A stretch of 64,000 nucleotides of DNA from JASGDB01 sp049841315 (GCA_049841315.1 JASGDB010000048.1:1-64000), one strand, 5' to 3'. Counted from the stretch's first letter, positions 32,973-42,202 are shown. Made by a program: numbers and translations. Notes: a model not told the origin generated them from the letters alone.

Positions 32973-35252
32973 TTAGTTATTACTTGCTGTTTGTACTTCT
33001 GTTGTTTTGATGTCAGTTCCTAATCTTTGCAAATAAGCGATAAGAGCGGTAATTTCTCTCTTTTCAAGAGGAAGGAAATCAGCACCTTTGCTTGCTTTTT
33101 CTTTTTCAAACTGTCCTTTGATGTCGGGTGCTTCTGAAAAGATATCTTTTGCAATTTTCGCTGCCTGGTTGTTTGCCCAAGCATCTGCGGTATCTATTTC
33201 GGCTTTAGTGTAAGGAACGTCAAAGGTATTTTTCATCAAAAGAAGTTTATCCGTCATTTTTGAACGGTCTAATTCATTTCTGATTAACCAGGGATAACGC
33301 GGCATGATAGATTTTGCAGACGTTTGTCTCGGGTTGTACATGTGCTTGAAGTGCCATGAGCTTGGGTTTTTACCTCCTTCTCTGTGCAAATCCGGGCCTG
33401 TTCTCTTGGAGCCCCATAGGAACGGACGGTCATATACGAACTCTCCCGCTTTGGAATACTGTCCGTTTTTACCGTTGAATCGTACTACTTCATCACGGAA
33501 CGGGCGAACCATCTGCGAGTGGCAGGCGTTACAACCTTCTCTGATGTATAAATCTCTACCCTCAAGCTCCAAAGGGCTATATGGTTTTACAGCCGAAATG
33601 GTCGGAACATTATTTTTAACGGTAAGTGTAGGTACGATTTCAAGGAAACCGCCGATTGCCACCGTTCCAAATGCCATAACAGACAGTAATAAAGGCATTC
33701 TTTCCAGCCATAGGTGGAATCCTTCTCCTTCTTTACGGGTATTTCCGATATTGGCAAGTGCAGGTGCTTCTGCGGGTACATTTTTCTGGAATGAACCCTG
33801 TCTTGCGGTTGCAATTAAATTCACCACCATAAGAATCGCTCCGGAAAGATATAAGATACCTCCGAAGAATCTCATCCAGTAATAAGGAATAATGGCAGTT
33901 ACGGTATCCAGCCAGTTTTTCCAAAGCAACGTTCCGTCCGGATTGAATTGTTTCCACATCAATCCCTGCGTAAATCCGGCGATGTACAATGGTACTGCAT
34001 AGAAAATGATACCAAGTGTTCCCAGCCAGAAGTGCCAGTTGGCTAATTTTACAGACCAGATTTTAGTTCTCCACAAAATCGGAACGAGATAATAAACCAT
34101 CCCGAATGCCATGAAACCATTCCATCCGAGTGCGCCCAAATGCACGTGCCCGATTACCCAGTCGGTAAAATGTCCTACTTTATTTAAAGTTTTAGTAGCC
34201 AGAAGCGGTCCTTCAAAGGTCGCCATACCGTAGCATGTTACGGCTACTACAAAGAATTTCAGAATAGGATTTTCTCTTACTTTGTCCCACGCTCCTCTTA
34301 AAGTAAGGAGACCGTTCAGCATACCTCCCCAAGACGGAGCAATCAGCATAATCGAGAAACCTGTTCCCAATGCCTGAGCCCACGCAGGAAGCGCAGTATA
34401 CTGCAAGTGGTGAGGGCCTGCCCATATATATACGAAAATAAGAGACCAGAAGTGAATAATCGATAATTTATAAGAGAATACAGGTCTGTCAGACGCTTTA
34501 GGCAGGAAGTAATACATCAGCCCTAATACAGGTGTTGTAAGGAAGAAAGCTACTGCATTGTGCCCGTACCACCATTGCACTAATGCATCTTTTACTCCGG
34601 CATAAGCGGAATAGGATTTCCATCCTGTGAAAGAAAGCGGAACCTCAAGGTTGTTGAAAATATGGAGCATTGCAACGGCAATCCATGTCCCGATGAAGAA
34701 CCAGATAGCAACATACAAATGGCGTACACGTCTTTTTATAATCGTTCCGAACATATTAACACCGAACAATACCCAAGAAATGGTGATCAGAATATCAATC
34801 GGCCATTCATGCTCGGCATATTCTTTTGATGTGTTGATTCCCATAAGGAACGTGATAACAACAGCAACAATCATAATCTGCCATGTCCAGAAATGCAACC
34901 AGGAAATCGTATCACTGAACATTCTCGCTTTCAGTAATCGCTGTAATGAGTAATAAATACCGGCAAAGATGCTGTTTCCAACAAATGCGAAAATCACGGC
35001 ACTGGTATGCAACATTCTGATACGTCCGAACCCGAATGCACCTTTGGTGTTAATAAGACCTTCCATGTTTCCGGAGGCAAGACTTTTAATCGTAGTGTCG
35101 TCCGTACCGAATAAAAACTCAGGAAGTTCAGGGTAAAATAGCATTAAAGCAGCAGTAAGTCCTAACAGAAAACCTACAATCCCAAATACGACTGTGGCAA
35201 TCAGGAAAGCACGTACAATGCTGTTGTCATAACTAAACTTTTGTGTCTCCAT
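32973..35252 (-). CDS. ccoNO: cbb3-type cytochrome c oxidase, fused subunits I and II (CcoNO)
   Basis: 759 residues. The first ~480 residues are the twelve-span heme-copper subunit I. They include HVHLGALGWNGFMAFG and WYGHNAVAFFLTTPVLGLMYYFLPK, whose His residues are heme/Cu ligands. After a linker (NIGNTRKEGEGFHLWLERMP) comes the CcoO part: one span and a mono-heme domain with GCNACHSQMVRPFRDE. In Proteobacteria these are two genes; fusion is common in Bacteroidota. It reduces O2 with high affinity and pumps protons. Confidence 0.97.
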   Translation of the reverse strand: METQKFSYDNSIVRAFLIATVVFGIVGFLLGLTAALMLFYPELPEFLFGTDDTTIKSLASGNMEGLINTKGAFGFGRIRMLHTSAVIFAFVGNSIFAGIYYSLQRLLKARMFSDTISWLHFWTWQIMIVAVVITFLMGINTSKEYAEHEWPIDILITISWVLFGVNMFGTIIKRRVRHLYVAIWFFIGTWIAVAMLHIFNNLEVPLSFTGWKSYSAYAGVKDALVQWWYGHNAVAFFLTTPVLGLMYYFLPKASDRPVFSYKLSIIHFWSLIFVYIWAGPHHLQYTALPAWAQALGTGFSIMLIAPSWGGMLNGLLTLRGAWDKVRENPILKFFVVAVTCYGMATFEGPLLATKTLNKVGHFTDWVIGHVHLGALGWNGFMAFGMVYYLVPILWRTKIWSVKLANWHFWLGTLGIIFYAVPLYIAGFTQGLMWKQFNPDGTLLWKNWLDTVTAIIPYYWMRFFGGILYLSGAILMVVNLIATARQGSFQKNVPAEAPALANIGNTRKEGEGFHLWLERMPLLLSVMAFGTVAIGGFLEIVPTLTVKNNVPTISAVKPYSPLELEGRDLYIREGCNACHSQMVRPFRDEVVRFNGKNGQYSKAGEFVYDRPFLWGSKRTGPDLHREGGKNPSSWHFKHMYNPRQTSAKSIMPRYPWLIRNELDRSKMTDKLLLMKNTFDVPYTKAEIDTADAWANNQAAKIAKDIFSEAPDIKGQFEKEKASKGADFLPLEKREITALIAYLQRLGTDIKTTEVQTASNN

Positions 35253-35260
35253 ATAAATTT

Positions 35261-35452
35261 TTAACTTTTTTCTTGTTTTTCGTTCTCTTCTTCGGAACTT
35301 TCTTTAGGTTTTGCCTCATCATCCAGCAGTATTCTCACCGCAGGCGATTCATCATCTTCAAACTGCCCTTTTTTAGCGTTTATAATGAAGATAACCAGAA
35401 AGACCACAGCAAGTGAAACACTGCATAATATCATCAGATAGAGTATGTCCAT
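35261..35452 (-). CDS. ccoS: cbb3 oxidase maturation protein CcoS
   Basis: 63 residues, starting at the ATG at 35452 (MDILYLMILCSVSLAVVFLVIFIINAKKGQFEDDESPA). An in-frame ATG 12 codons upstream is less likely because it lies on top of the -7 box. The span followed by GQFEDDESPAVRIL is the CcoS signature. CcoS is needed to insert heme and copper into CcoN. Eight nt before ccoNO. Confidence 0.92.
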   Translation of the reverse strand: MDILYLMILCSVSLAVVFLVIFIINAKKGQFEDDESPAVRILLDDEAKPKESSEEENEKQEKS

Positions 35453-35461
35453 CTCAATAGG

Positions 35462-35469
35462 CAAAAATA
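35462..35469 (-). promoter_or_regulatory. -7 box of the ccoS-ccoNOQPGH transcription unit
   Basis: Reads TATTTTTG on the minus strand, 9 nt before the ccoS ATG, with TTTG (CAAA on the plus strand, about 35488) in the -33 area. Together with the 114-nt gap this suggests ccoS onward can be transcribed apart from ccoI. Confidence 0.6.
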
Positions 35470-35566
35470 CAAAATAATGAGTGCCCAAATTTAGTGAAAA
35501 ATAATGATTTCTGTCAGTAAATGTTAAAATGCGTTAATTTAAAATCGTTCTAAATAATCACGTATT

Positions 35567-37966
35567 TTAAAGGGTTTTTCCGAAATATTTTCGTGCCCTG
35601 TACCATGTTGCAAATGAGGTAAATGCAACCACGGTAATTGAACTTATCGGCATCAGGATTGCGGCGACTAACGGCGAGAGATTCCCCGAAACCGCAAAAG
35701 ACAATCCCACGATATTATAAAGGAAGCTGATTCCGAAAGTCATTTTCACAATCGTCATGGAATCCCTGCTCAGGTCGAGATATTTTTTGATTTGAGTGAT
35801 TTTACCGCCGTTCATAATCACATCCGAAGACGGCGTGAACGTATTGGTATCGTCCGCAATGGCAATTCCTACATTGCTTTGTTTCAAAGCTCCGGCATCA
35901 TTCAGCCCGTCGCCGAACATTGCGACTTTCCGGCTTCCGTCCTGTAATGCTTTAATGAAATTCAGCTTATCCTCAGGGCTTTGATTAAAACGGATTTCCG
36001 AAACATCCGGAGCGAGTTTTTCAAGAGATTCTTTCTCCGAAGCATTGTCTCCGCTGAGAATAGCTGTTTGAAAGCCTTTCAGGTCAGCAAACATTTTTTC
36101 CGCACCTTCGCGGTATTCATTTTTAAAGATGAATTTTCCCAGATAATTTCCGTCCACAGCAATATGCACGGCAGTTTCCATATTTTCGCCGATTCCTCCG
36201 GTAAAGGAAGCCGAACCTATTTTGTAATGACGGTTTCTCACCTCCGCTTCATATCCTTTTCCTGAAATTTCGGTAAAATGTTCTGCCGGAAAATACTCGT
36301 CTTTGATTTCCAAATGTTCGTAAAGATTTTTGGAAAGCGGATGATTGGAGCTTTTCAGAAGCGTTTTGATATTGGCAAGGTCAAAATCGGAAATTTCCGT
36401 TCCGGAATAGGAAATCTGCGCTTTTTTATTGTAAGTAATCGTTCCTGTTTTATCAAAAACAAGCGTGTCCACTTTTGAAAGTTTTTCAATCGTGAGCGTA
36501 TCTTTTACATAAAATTTGTTTCTTCCCAAAATCCTCATGATATGCCCGAACGTAAAAGGCGCAGAAAGTGCCAGCGCACACGGACAGGCAATAATCAAAA
36601 TCGCGGAAATCACCTGAAACATCTTATCGAAATTCACGGAAGACCAGTAAATCCCCGAAATCAGCGTTATTCCCAAAATAATAAAAGTGAAATATTTGCT
36701 GATAGTATTCGTCAGCGTATCGAGTCCGGTTTCAAATTTCTTGAAAGCCTCCTTGTTCCAGAGTTGGGTAAGGTAGCTTTGGTCTACGTTTTTAATCACT
36801 TCCAGCTCCAGAACGGAACCAACCTGTTTTCCGCCGGCAAAAATCCTGTCGCCCGGCTGTTTGGAAATCGTTGCGCTTTCACCTGTGATAAAGCTGTTGT
36901 CGATATTTCCCTCACCGCTGATAAGAATGGAATCCACGGGAATAATTTCCTGATTTCTCACCATGATTCTGTCGCCGATTTTCAGTTCGGAAAGAAGAAT
37001 ATTCTGTTGAACGCCTCCGGTTTCCACTTTGGTTACGGCAATCGGGTAGAAAGATTTGTAATCGCGGTCGTAGGAAAGTGCACTGTATGTTCTTTTCTGA
37101 AAAATTTTCCCTAAAAGCATAAAAAACAGCAATCCGCACAGCGTATCGAAATATCCGGGACCGTAATCCGTCAGCACTTCGTAGATACTTCTTCCATACA
37201 AAACAATAATTCCCAAAACAATCGGAACATCAATATTGACGATTTTATTTTTCAGTCCGAACCACGCCGATTTAAAATAATCAGAAGCGGAATAAAAAAC
37301 CACCGGTGTCGCCAAAAGAAACATCAGAAAACGAAACAGATTTTTATACTGGTCCATCCAGAAATCCTGCGTTCCCAAAATTTCCTGCGCATATTCCGGA
37401 TAGCTGAAAAACATCCCGTTTCCGAATGCAAATCCTGCAACGGCAAGTTTAATAATCAGTGATTTATCGAGATGTTCATCCTTTTTATCGGCGGTTTCAA
37501 GATTGATAACGGGTTTGTACCCTAAATTGGTCAGGAATTTCGCAAGTTCGCTCAGTTTCAGTTTTTCGTGATTGAAAGAAACCTGAAGAGTTTTTCGTGT
37601 AAAATTCACCTGAGAATAATTGATGTCCGGATTCAGCGTGCGAAGACTTTCCAGAAGCCAAATGCACGAAGAACAGTGAATCACCGGAATTTTAAACGTA
37701 ACCAAACTGATTCCTCCTTCAGAAAAATCGGTGATTCTGTCGAAGATTTCCGGTGTGTCGAGGTAATCGAACTGTGTGGAATTTTCGTCAGGCTTCGTTC
37801 CTGCGTTTTTGTTTAATTCATAAAAATTCCCTAAATTATTGATATTCAGTATTTCATATACTGATTTGCATCCATTGCAGCAGAATATTTTTTCGTCAAA
37901 AAGAATTTTCTCTTTGTCGGCATTCTGTCCGCAGTGGAAACATTTTTCTGTGGTTTTCGTATTCAT
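35567..37966 (-). CDS. ccoI: CcoI-type copper-transporting P-type ATPase
   Basis: 799 residues. A cysteine-rich N-terminus (CFHCGQ and FCCNGCKSVYEIL) is followed by an HMA-like domain with HCSSC at about 95. The membrane motif ACPCALALSAP is at about 460, the phosphorylation site DKTGTIT near 503 and the hinge GDGLNDAGAL near 685. CcoI/CtpA-type ATPases export Cu from the cytoplasm for the CuB site of the oxidase. Its place beside ccoS supports copper over other metals. Its promoter is shared back to back with the Crp/Fnr-type gene. Confidence 0.95.
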   Translation of the reverse strand: MNTKTTEKCFHCGQNADKEKILFDEKIFCCNGCKSVYEILNINNLGNFYELNKNAGTKPDENSTQFDYLDTPEIFDRITDFSEGGISLVTFKIPVIHCSSCIWLLESLRTLNPDINYSQVNFTRKTLQVSFNHEKLKLSELAKFLTNLGYKPVINLETADKKDEHLDKSLIIKLAVAGFAFGNGMFFSYPEYAQEILGTQDFWMDQYKNLFRFLMFLLATPVVFYSASDYFKSAWFGLKNKIVNIDVPIVLGIIVLYGRSIYEVLTDYGPGYFDTLCGLLFFMLLGKIFQKRTYSALSYDRDYKSFYPIAVTKVETGGVQQNILLSELKIGDRIMVRNQEIIPVDSILISGEGNIDNSFITGESATISKQPGDRIFAGGKQVGSVLELEVIKNVDQSYLTQLWNKEAFKKFETGLDTLTNTISKYFTFIILGITLISGIYWSSVNFDKMFQVISAILIIACPCALALSAPFTFGHIMRILGRNKFYVKDTLTIEKLSKVDTLVFDKTGTITYNKKAQISYSGTEISDFDLANIKTLLKSSNHPLSKNLYEHLEIKDEYFPAEHFTEISGKGYEAEVRNRHYKIGSASFTGGIGENMETAVHIAVDGNYLGKFIFKNEYREGAEKMFADLKGFQTAILSGDNASEKESLEKLAPDVSEIRFNQSPEDKLNFIKALQDGSRKVAMFGDGLNDAGALKQSNVGIAIADDTNTFTPSSDVIMNGGKITQIKKYLDLSRDSMTIVKMTFGISFLYNIVGLSFAVSGNLSPLVAAILMPISSITVVAFTSFATWYRARKYFGKTL

Positions 37967-37976
37967 TTAGGATTTG

Positions 37977-37984
37977 CAAAATTA
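37977..37984 (-). promoter_or_regulatory. -7 box of ccoI
   Basis: TAATTTTG on the minus strand, 10 nt before the ccoI ATG, matches TAnnTTTG. Confidence 0.6.
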
Positions 37985-38010
37985 TGATAAAAATAATTGG
38001 TCTTTATCAT
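37984..38010. promoter_or_regulatory. Candidate shared operator between ccoI and the Crp/Fnr gene
   Basis: ATGATAAA (37984-37991) and TTTATCAT (38003-38010) form a perfect 8-bp inverted repeat with an 11-nt centre, placed between the two divergent -7 boxes (37977-37984 and 38020-38027). The plus-strand arm overlaps TTTATCATCAA, close to an FNR half-site (ATCAA). It could bind the neighbouring regulator, but this is inferred. Confidence 0.5.
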
Positions 38011-38019
38011 CAAATAACC

Positions 38020-38027
38020 TATTTTTG
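38020..38027 (+). promoter_or_regulatory. -7 box of the Crp/Fnr-type regulator gene
   Basis: TATTTTTG, 18 nt before the ATG at 38046, matches TAnnTTTG. Confidence 0.65.
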
Positions 38028-38045
38028 CTGACAAATGTCATGTTC

Positions 38046-38759
38046 ATGTCTTTAGAAAAACAATTAGCAATCGAAAAAAATCTGCATGGAGCTTTTGATG
38101 AGCAGGAATTGGAAAAAAGGCTTTCAAAAGAGGATTTTGATACATTCATGTCTGCAAAAAAAGAAGTGAGTTTTCCGAAAGGCGAAATACTTTTTGATGA
38201 TGGCGAAAAGCCGAAAGGCGTTTATTTTATTACCAGCGGAACTGCAAAATTGTCAAAATCGGGAGTTTACGGCAAAGACCAGATTTTAAGATTTATTAAG
38301 GAAGGAGACATGATTGGGTATCGTTCGCTGCTCTGCGGAGAAGCCTTTCAGGCAAAAGGAGAAGCGATGACCGACCTTGAGGCGGTTTTTATTCCGGCGG
38401 ATGTTTATATTCATCTTCTTCAGGTGGATTCCGTTTTGTCTTATGCGATGCTTCAGAAATTTGCATTTGAGTTGGGAGAATCGTCCAATACCATTACATT
38501 CTTAGCGCAAAAAACGGTGCGCGAGCGTCTTGCGGAAATTTTGCTTCTGCTTGAACAGAAATTAGGAACAGACCCGGAAGGGTTTATCAAAATAACATTA
38601 ACGAGGGAAGAAATCGCCAATCTTATCGGAACAGCAACGGAAAGTGCCATCCGATTGATTTCCGAATTCAAAGCCGACCATTTGATTGAAGTGGAAGGAA
38701 GGAATTTCAAAATCCTTAACCATGAAAAACTCATTAAATTAGGACACGTTACATTATAA
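38046..38759 (+). CDS. Crp/Fnr-family transcriptional regulator without Fe-S cysteines
   Basis: 237 residues. The cyclic-nucleotide-binding-like domain (VSFPKGEILFDDGEKPKGVYFITSGTAKLSK...KEGDMIGYRSLL) is followed by the long helix (LQKFAFELGESSNTITFLAQKTVRERLAEILLLLEQ) and a winged helix (LTREEIANLIGTATESAIRLISEFKAD). Only one Cys is visible (LLCGEAF), so it cannot carry an FNR-type [4Fe-4S] cluster and must sense by another route. The start at 38046 follows the -7 box; ATG 38040 is also possible. Divergent from ccoI, so control of the oxidase locus is likely but unproven. Confidence 0.88.
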   Translation: MSLEKQLAIEKNLHGAFDEQELEKRLSKEDFDTFMSAKKEVSFPKGEILFDDGEKPKGVYFITSGTAKLSKSGVYGKDQILRFIKEGDMIGYRSLLCGEAFQAKGEAMTDLEAVFIPADVYIHLLQVDSVLSYAMLQKFAFELGESSNTITFLAQKTVRERLAEILLLLEQKLGTDPEGFIKITLTREEIANLIGTATESAIRLISEFKADHLIEVEGRNFKILNHEKLIKLGHVTL

Positions 38760-38775
38760 AGAGCCAAGGAAAAAG

Positions 38776-38823
38776 GAAATCGAAGATTATCTCCTTTTAG
38801 TCGATGAATGCTATTTCGACGAA
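38776..38823 (+). repeat. Interspersed repeat, shared with 3431-3476
   Basis: GAAATCGAAGATTATCTCC followed by TTTTAGTCGATGAATGC and ATTTCGACGAA matches the copy upstream of the DUF4252-GIN gene at nearly every position. Confidence 0.75.
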
Positions 38824-38860
38824 GTCAAAAAGAGCCAAGTGTTACGAGATTCGGGATACG

Positions 38861-38918
38861 AGGTTAACCACCTCGTCAAAATCTTCAGAAAGAAAATTTT
38901 GACGGGGTGGTTAACCTG
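38861..38918 (+). repeat. Long stem-loop upstream of panB
   Basis: AGGTTAACCACCTCGTCAAAAT (split here as AGGTTAACCACC + TCGTCAAAAT) pairs with ATTTTGACGG + GGTGGTTAACCT over about 22 bp with one or two wobbles, loop about 14 nt. It runs straight into the AAC-phased heptamers. Confidence 0.75.
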
Positions 38919-38943
38919 AAACCTTGAACATTAAACTTTGAAC
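38913..38943 (+). repeat. Phased heptamers (AAC) upstream of panB
   Basis: AAC at 38913, 38920, 38927, 38934 and 38941, exactly every 7 nt; same core as the right arm of the rpsK-rpsD spacer. Confidence 0.85.
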
Positions 38944-38948
38944 CCATT

Positions 38949-39764
38949 ATGTCTGTACATTCCGAAATCAAAAAAATCACCACCGAGACTTTACGGAAAA
39001 TGAAATTCGATAAAGAAAAAATCTCGATGATTACGGCATACGATTTTACTACCGCCAAAATGGTGGATGCCGGAGGAATAGATGCTGTTTTAATCGGAGA
39101 TTCTGCCGCAAATGTGATGGCGGGACACGAAACGACACTTCCGATTACGCTCGACCAGATGATTTATCACACACAATGTGTAGTCCGCGGAATCAGCAGA
39201 GCTTTGGTGGTGGCGGATTTACCGTTCGGAACGTATCAAAGCAACCCCGAAAAAGCATTGGATTCCGCTGTTCGGATGATGAAAGAGGGCGGCGCTCACT
39301 CCATAAAAATCGAAGGCGGAAAAGAAATCGAAGATTCTATCCGTAAAATCGTCAATGCCGGGATTCCGGTGATGGGACATTTGGGATTGACGCCTCAGAG
39401 CATTTATCAGTTCGGAACGTATAAAATAAGAGCAAAAGAAGAAAAAGAAGCCGAAAAGCTCATCAGTGATGCAAAACTTTTGGAAGAATTAGGATGTTTT
39501 GCTTTGGTTTTAGAGAAAATCCCTGCCACGCTGGCGAAGAAAGTTACGGAAAGCATTTCCATACCGACCATCGGAATCGGTGCGGGAGCGGATTGCGACG
39601 GACAGGTTCTCGTATATCACGATATGGTAGGCATGAACAAGGGGTTTTCTCCTAAATTTTTAAGAAGATATTTAGATTTATTTACCGAAATTACCGGAGC
39701 AGTCGCACAATATGTGCAGGACGTGAAGTCTTCGGATTTCCCTAATGAAAATGAAAGTTATTAA
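38949..39764 (+). CDS. panB: 3-methyl-2-oxobutanoate hydroxymethyltransferase
   Basis: 271 residues. It makes ketopantoate from alpha-ketoisovalerate and methylene-THF, the first committed step of pantothenate synthesis. Typical segments: MITAYDFTTAKMVDAGGIDAVLIGDSAANVMAGHETTLPITLDQM, VADLPFGTYQ, KIEGG, VMGHLGLTPQS and IGIGAGADCDGQVLVYHDM. Metal and substrate residues are intact. The last 20 nt overlap the start of the next gene; panC is not nearby. Confidence 0.97.
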   Translation: MSVHSEIKKITTETLRKMKFDKEKISMITAYDFTTAKMVDAGGIDAVLIGDSAANVMAGHETTLPITLDQMIYHTQCVVRGISRALVVADLPFGTYQSNPEKALDSAVRMMKEGGAHSIKIEGGKEIEDSIRKIVNAGIPVMGHLGLTPQSIYQFGTYKIRAKEEKEAEKLISDAKLLEELGCFALVLEKIPATLAKKVTESISIPTIGIGAGADCDGQVLVYHDMVGMNKGFSPKFLRRYLDLFTEITGAVAQYVQDVKSSDFPNENESY

Positions 39765-40674
39765 TTTTTTTCTGCCGTTTCTTATTTTCTTTTTTTGTTC
39801 GAACTCGCTGAACGGACAAAAGAGGAAAGTCATTTTCTATCCCGGATTTGAACAATATCAAACTTATATACTTACTATTAAGGAAAAAAGAAACTGCATA
39901 AGCAAAAAAGGGAAAATACTTCATGGTACAAATAATTTTAAAATTATTGAACTGAATCTTTTGAGTGAAAATACTGTAAGTAAGATGTTTTCATGGAAAA
40001 TAAAGGAAAGTACACATTCTCACGAGGAAAAAAAATGTTGTAATGAAGAGATTGATTTATTAAAAGATACGGAAATCATTTTCAAAACAGATGAAAAAGG
40101 AAGATATCAGGAAATACAGAATATATATGCTGTAAAGCAGAAAATTCGGGAAAATCTTACAGAAGAAAAAATAAAAAAAGCGGTAAAAGAATCCAAAAAC
40201 CGAGAACATACTGCAATACATTATAAGTGGATAAAACAAGACCCATCAAATATAATCCGCTCCGCAGAATTTGATATTCGCAGATATTTCAATTATTACG
40301 GAGTTTTTTTTGATGAAGGAACAATTTCGTCAAAGAATATAAGGAGTGATTTCCCGCATGACAAATATGAGCTTCCTTTTGATATAAAAATCAGCCTTTC
40401 ACAGACAGAAAATATTTATAATCTTAGCATTGCCAATACTCTGGATAAACTGGCAATGACCGAAGAGAGTTGGAATAATGTACACCAACCGACATCGGAA
40501 ATGGATGGATTTAAGAAAAAGTACAATATGGAAGTTTTGGAAAACTATATGTATTTGGCTGATGACGGATATTTCAGTAAGGTGGATATTAAATCTGATG
40601 AATATGCTTTTCAACATCCAAACGGTATTCATAATTACACCTTTTCAGTAAAAGTAGAAAAAAATGAAAAGTAA
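39745..40674 (+). CDS. Secreted protein of unknown function
   Basis: 309 residues with a signal peptide (VINFFLPFLIFFFCSNSLNGQ). The mature part is Lys/Glu-rich and strand-rich; I do not recognise a family. It overlaps panB by 20 nt and the following membrane-protein gene by 11 nt, so it is translated as part of this operon. The start could be the ATG at 39745 or 39751. AT content is higher than in panB, hinting at a less conserved, accessory gene. Confidence 0.7.
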   Translation: MKMKVINFFLPFLIFFFCSNSLNGQKRKVIFYPGFEQYQTYILTIKEKRNCISKKGKILHGTNNFKIIELNLLSENTVSKMFSWKIKESTHSHEEKKCCNEEIDLLKDTEIIFKTDEKGRYQEIQNIYAVKQKIRENLTEEKIKKAVKESKNREHTAIHYKWIKQDPSNIIRSAEFDIRRYFNYYGVFFDEGTISSKNIRSDFPHDKYELPFDIKISLSQTENIYNLSIANTLDKLAMTEESWNNVHQPTSEMDGFKKKYNMEVLENYMYLADDGYFSKVDIKSDEYAFQHPNGIHNYTFSVKVEKNEK

Positions 40675-40993
40675 CCATACTTTACAGTTAATCGCTTCAG
40701 TTATTGCCTTAGTTTGTCTTGTGGCAGGCTGGATTAATATTTTCCCGCCAGAAATCAGCGGATTTTTATACAAAAGAGTATTTTATGCGGCAATAGGAAT
40801 AAGTTTGATTCTTCAAACTCCGCAACTTACCAACCGTAATTTTATCTATCCGATGTATCTTGCTGCCGGATTGTGTATTATCGGAGCATTTCTGCCGTTT
40901 GATTCGAGATTTTCCGTAATTAAAAGTATCGGGCTTTTTGCCGGAGTGATTATTTCTATTTTCAACAGACAGCGGGTTCAGCGCAATCAGTAA
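40664..40993 (+). CDS. Small integral membrane protein
   Basis: 109 residues with three to four membrane spans (LIASVIALVCLVAGWINIF, VFYAAIGISLIL, FIYPMYLAAGLCIIGAFLPF, IGLFAGVIISIF). No known domain recognised. It overlaps the gene before by 11 nt and its stop shares one base with the start of the RluA-type gene, placing it in one operon. Confidence 0.7.
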   Translation: MKSNHTLQLIASVIALVCLVAGWINIFPPEISGFLYKRVFYAAIGISLILQTPQLTNRNFIYPMYLAAGLCIIGAFLPFDSRFSVIKSIGLFAGVIISIFNRQRVQRNQ

Positions 40994-41688
40994 TGACGGA
41001 ACAAAAATTTTCTTCTTCTCAAATCGTTTACGAAGACAACCACCTCCTTGTCATCAACAAAAAAGCCGGACAGCTTGTTCAGGGTGATAAAACGGGAGAT
41101 TCTTCCCTGCTGGAGCTCATCAAGGATTTTATCAAAAAAAGAGACGAAAAACCCGGAAATGTTTTCCTCGGTTTGGTTCACCGCATTGACCGCCCGACTT
41201 CCGGATTAGTCATTTACGCTAAAACCTCAAAAGCACTTTCCCGACTGACACAGATGGTGAAAAACCGCGAAATCAAAAAAACATATTGGGCAGTTGTGGG
41301 CAAGGAAATGATTCCGCAGTCCCAAAGACTGATTCATTATTTAAAGAAAAACGAGAAAAACAACAAAGCCATTGTTTTCCCGAAACCGACAGAAGGCGCA
41401 AAAGAAGCGGTTTTGACCTATCATCTCATTAAAACTTTAGACAATTATCTCCTTTTAGAAATCGATCTGGAAACCGGAAGACATCATCAAATCCGAGCAC
41501 AGTTATCCAAAACAGGAATTCCGATAAAAGGCGATTTGAAATACGGTTCAGCTCGCTCCAATCCGGACGGCGGTATTTCACTTCATGCCAGGAAACTGGA
41601 ATTCATTCATCCCGTAACGAAAGAGGAAGTGGAGATTACAGCTCCTGTTCCGAAAAATGATGCGGTTTGGAAAGCGTGTGAAGATTAG
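40993..41688 (+). CDS. RluA-family RNA pseudouridine synthase
   Basis: 231 residues. HRIDRPTSGLVIYAKTSKA carries the catalytic Asp66; ETGRHHQIRAQLSKTGIPIKGDLKYG and YWAVVGK are further family blocks. It isomerises uridines in rRNA or tRNA; the target cannot be told from sequence. There is no N-terminal S4 domain, as in RluA/TruC-type single-domain enzymes. Start ATG overlaps the previous stop (TAATG). Confidence 0.92.
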   Translation: MTEQKFSSSQIVYEDNHLLVINKKAGQLVQGDKTGDSSLLELIKDFIKKRDEKPGNVFLGLVHRIDRPTSGLVIYAKTSKALSRLTQMVKNREIKKTYWAVVGKEMIPQSQRLIHYLKKNEKNNKAIVFPKPTEGAKEAVLTYHLIKTLDNYLLLEIDLETGRHHQIRAQLSKTGIPIKGDLKYGSARSNPDGGISLHARKLEFIHPVTKEEVEITAPVPKNDAVWKACED

Positions 41689-41722
41689 TTTTAGAGTATG
41701 TTTATTTTCATAATTTAGCTGT

Positions 41723-42202
41723 ATGAAACATTATTTCTCCATTTTATTTTTCATTTTAACCGCAGGCTCTTTTCAGTCGCAGATGACAGTGCATCCGATG
41801 ATTCATGCGGGATATGTGTATCAAAATCAGAGTTTCGGGGAAGTGGGCGGAAGACTGCTTTTTCTTTCTAATGACGATATGTTGTACAGAATCGGAGCAT
41901 CCGCAGTAATCGGTTCTGCAAACAGTGATTTTGCAATAATGCCGAAAATTCAGGGAGATATTCTTCTGAATTTTGAACGAAATGTAGACATCAATCACTC
42001 CTATTATTTCCTTGCCGGAGCGGAAGCAACAACACATTATGCCGCACCGAAAATCGGGATTTCGCTTTTCGGGATTGTGGATGTTTCAGGAGGCTATGCT
42101 TTTTCCTTGAATAAGAAAGGAATTAACGGAAAAGAACTGAAAGGACTGAATTTTAATTTTACGCTTAATATCCCATTGGTAGCCGTTCAGAAAGGTCCTT
42201 GA
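41723..42202 (+). CDS. Exported protein, possibly a small outer-membrane beta-barrel
   Basis: 159 residues with a signal peptide (MKHYFSILFFILTAGSFQSQ). It has alternating hydrophobic strands typical of a beta-barrel or beta-sandwich (GEVGGRLLFLSNDDMLYRIGASAVIG, IGISLFGIVDVSGGYAF, LNFNFTLNIPL). No named family recognised. It lies 34 nt after the RluA-type gene. Confidence 0.65.
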   Translation: MKHYFSILFFILTAGSFQSQMTVHPMIHAGYVYQNQSFGEVGGRLLFLSNDDMLYRIGASAVIGSANSDFAIMPKIQGDILLNFERNVDINHSYYFLAGAEATTHYAAPKIGISLFGIVDVSGGYAFSLNKKGINGKELKGLNFNFTLNIPLVAVQKGP

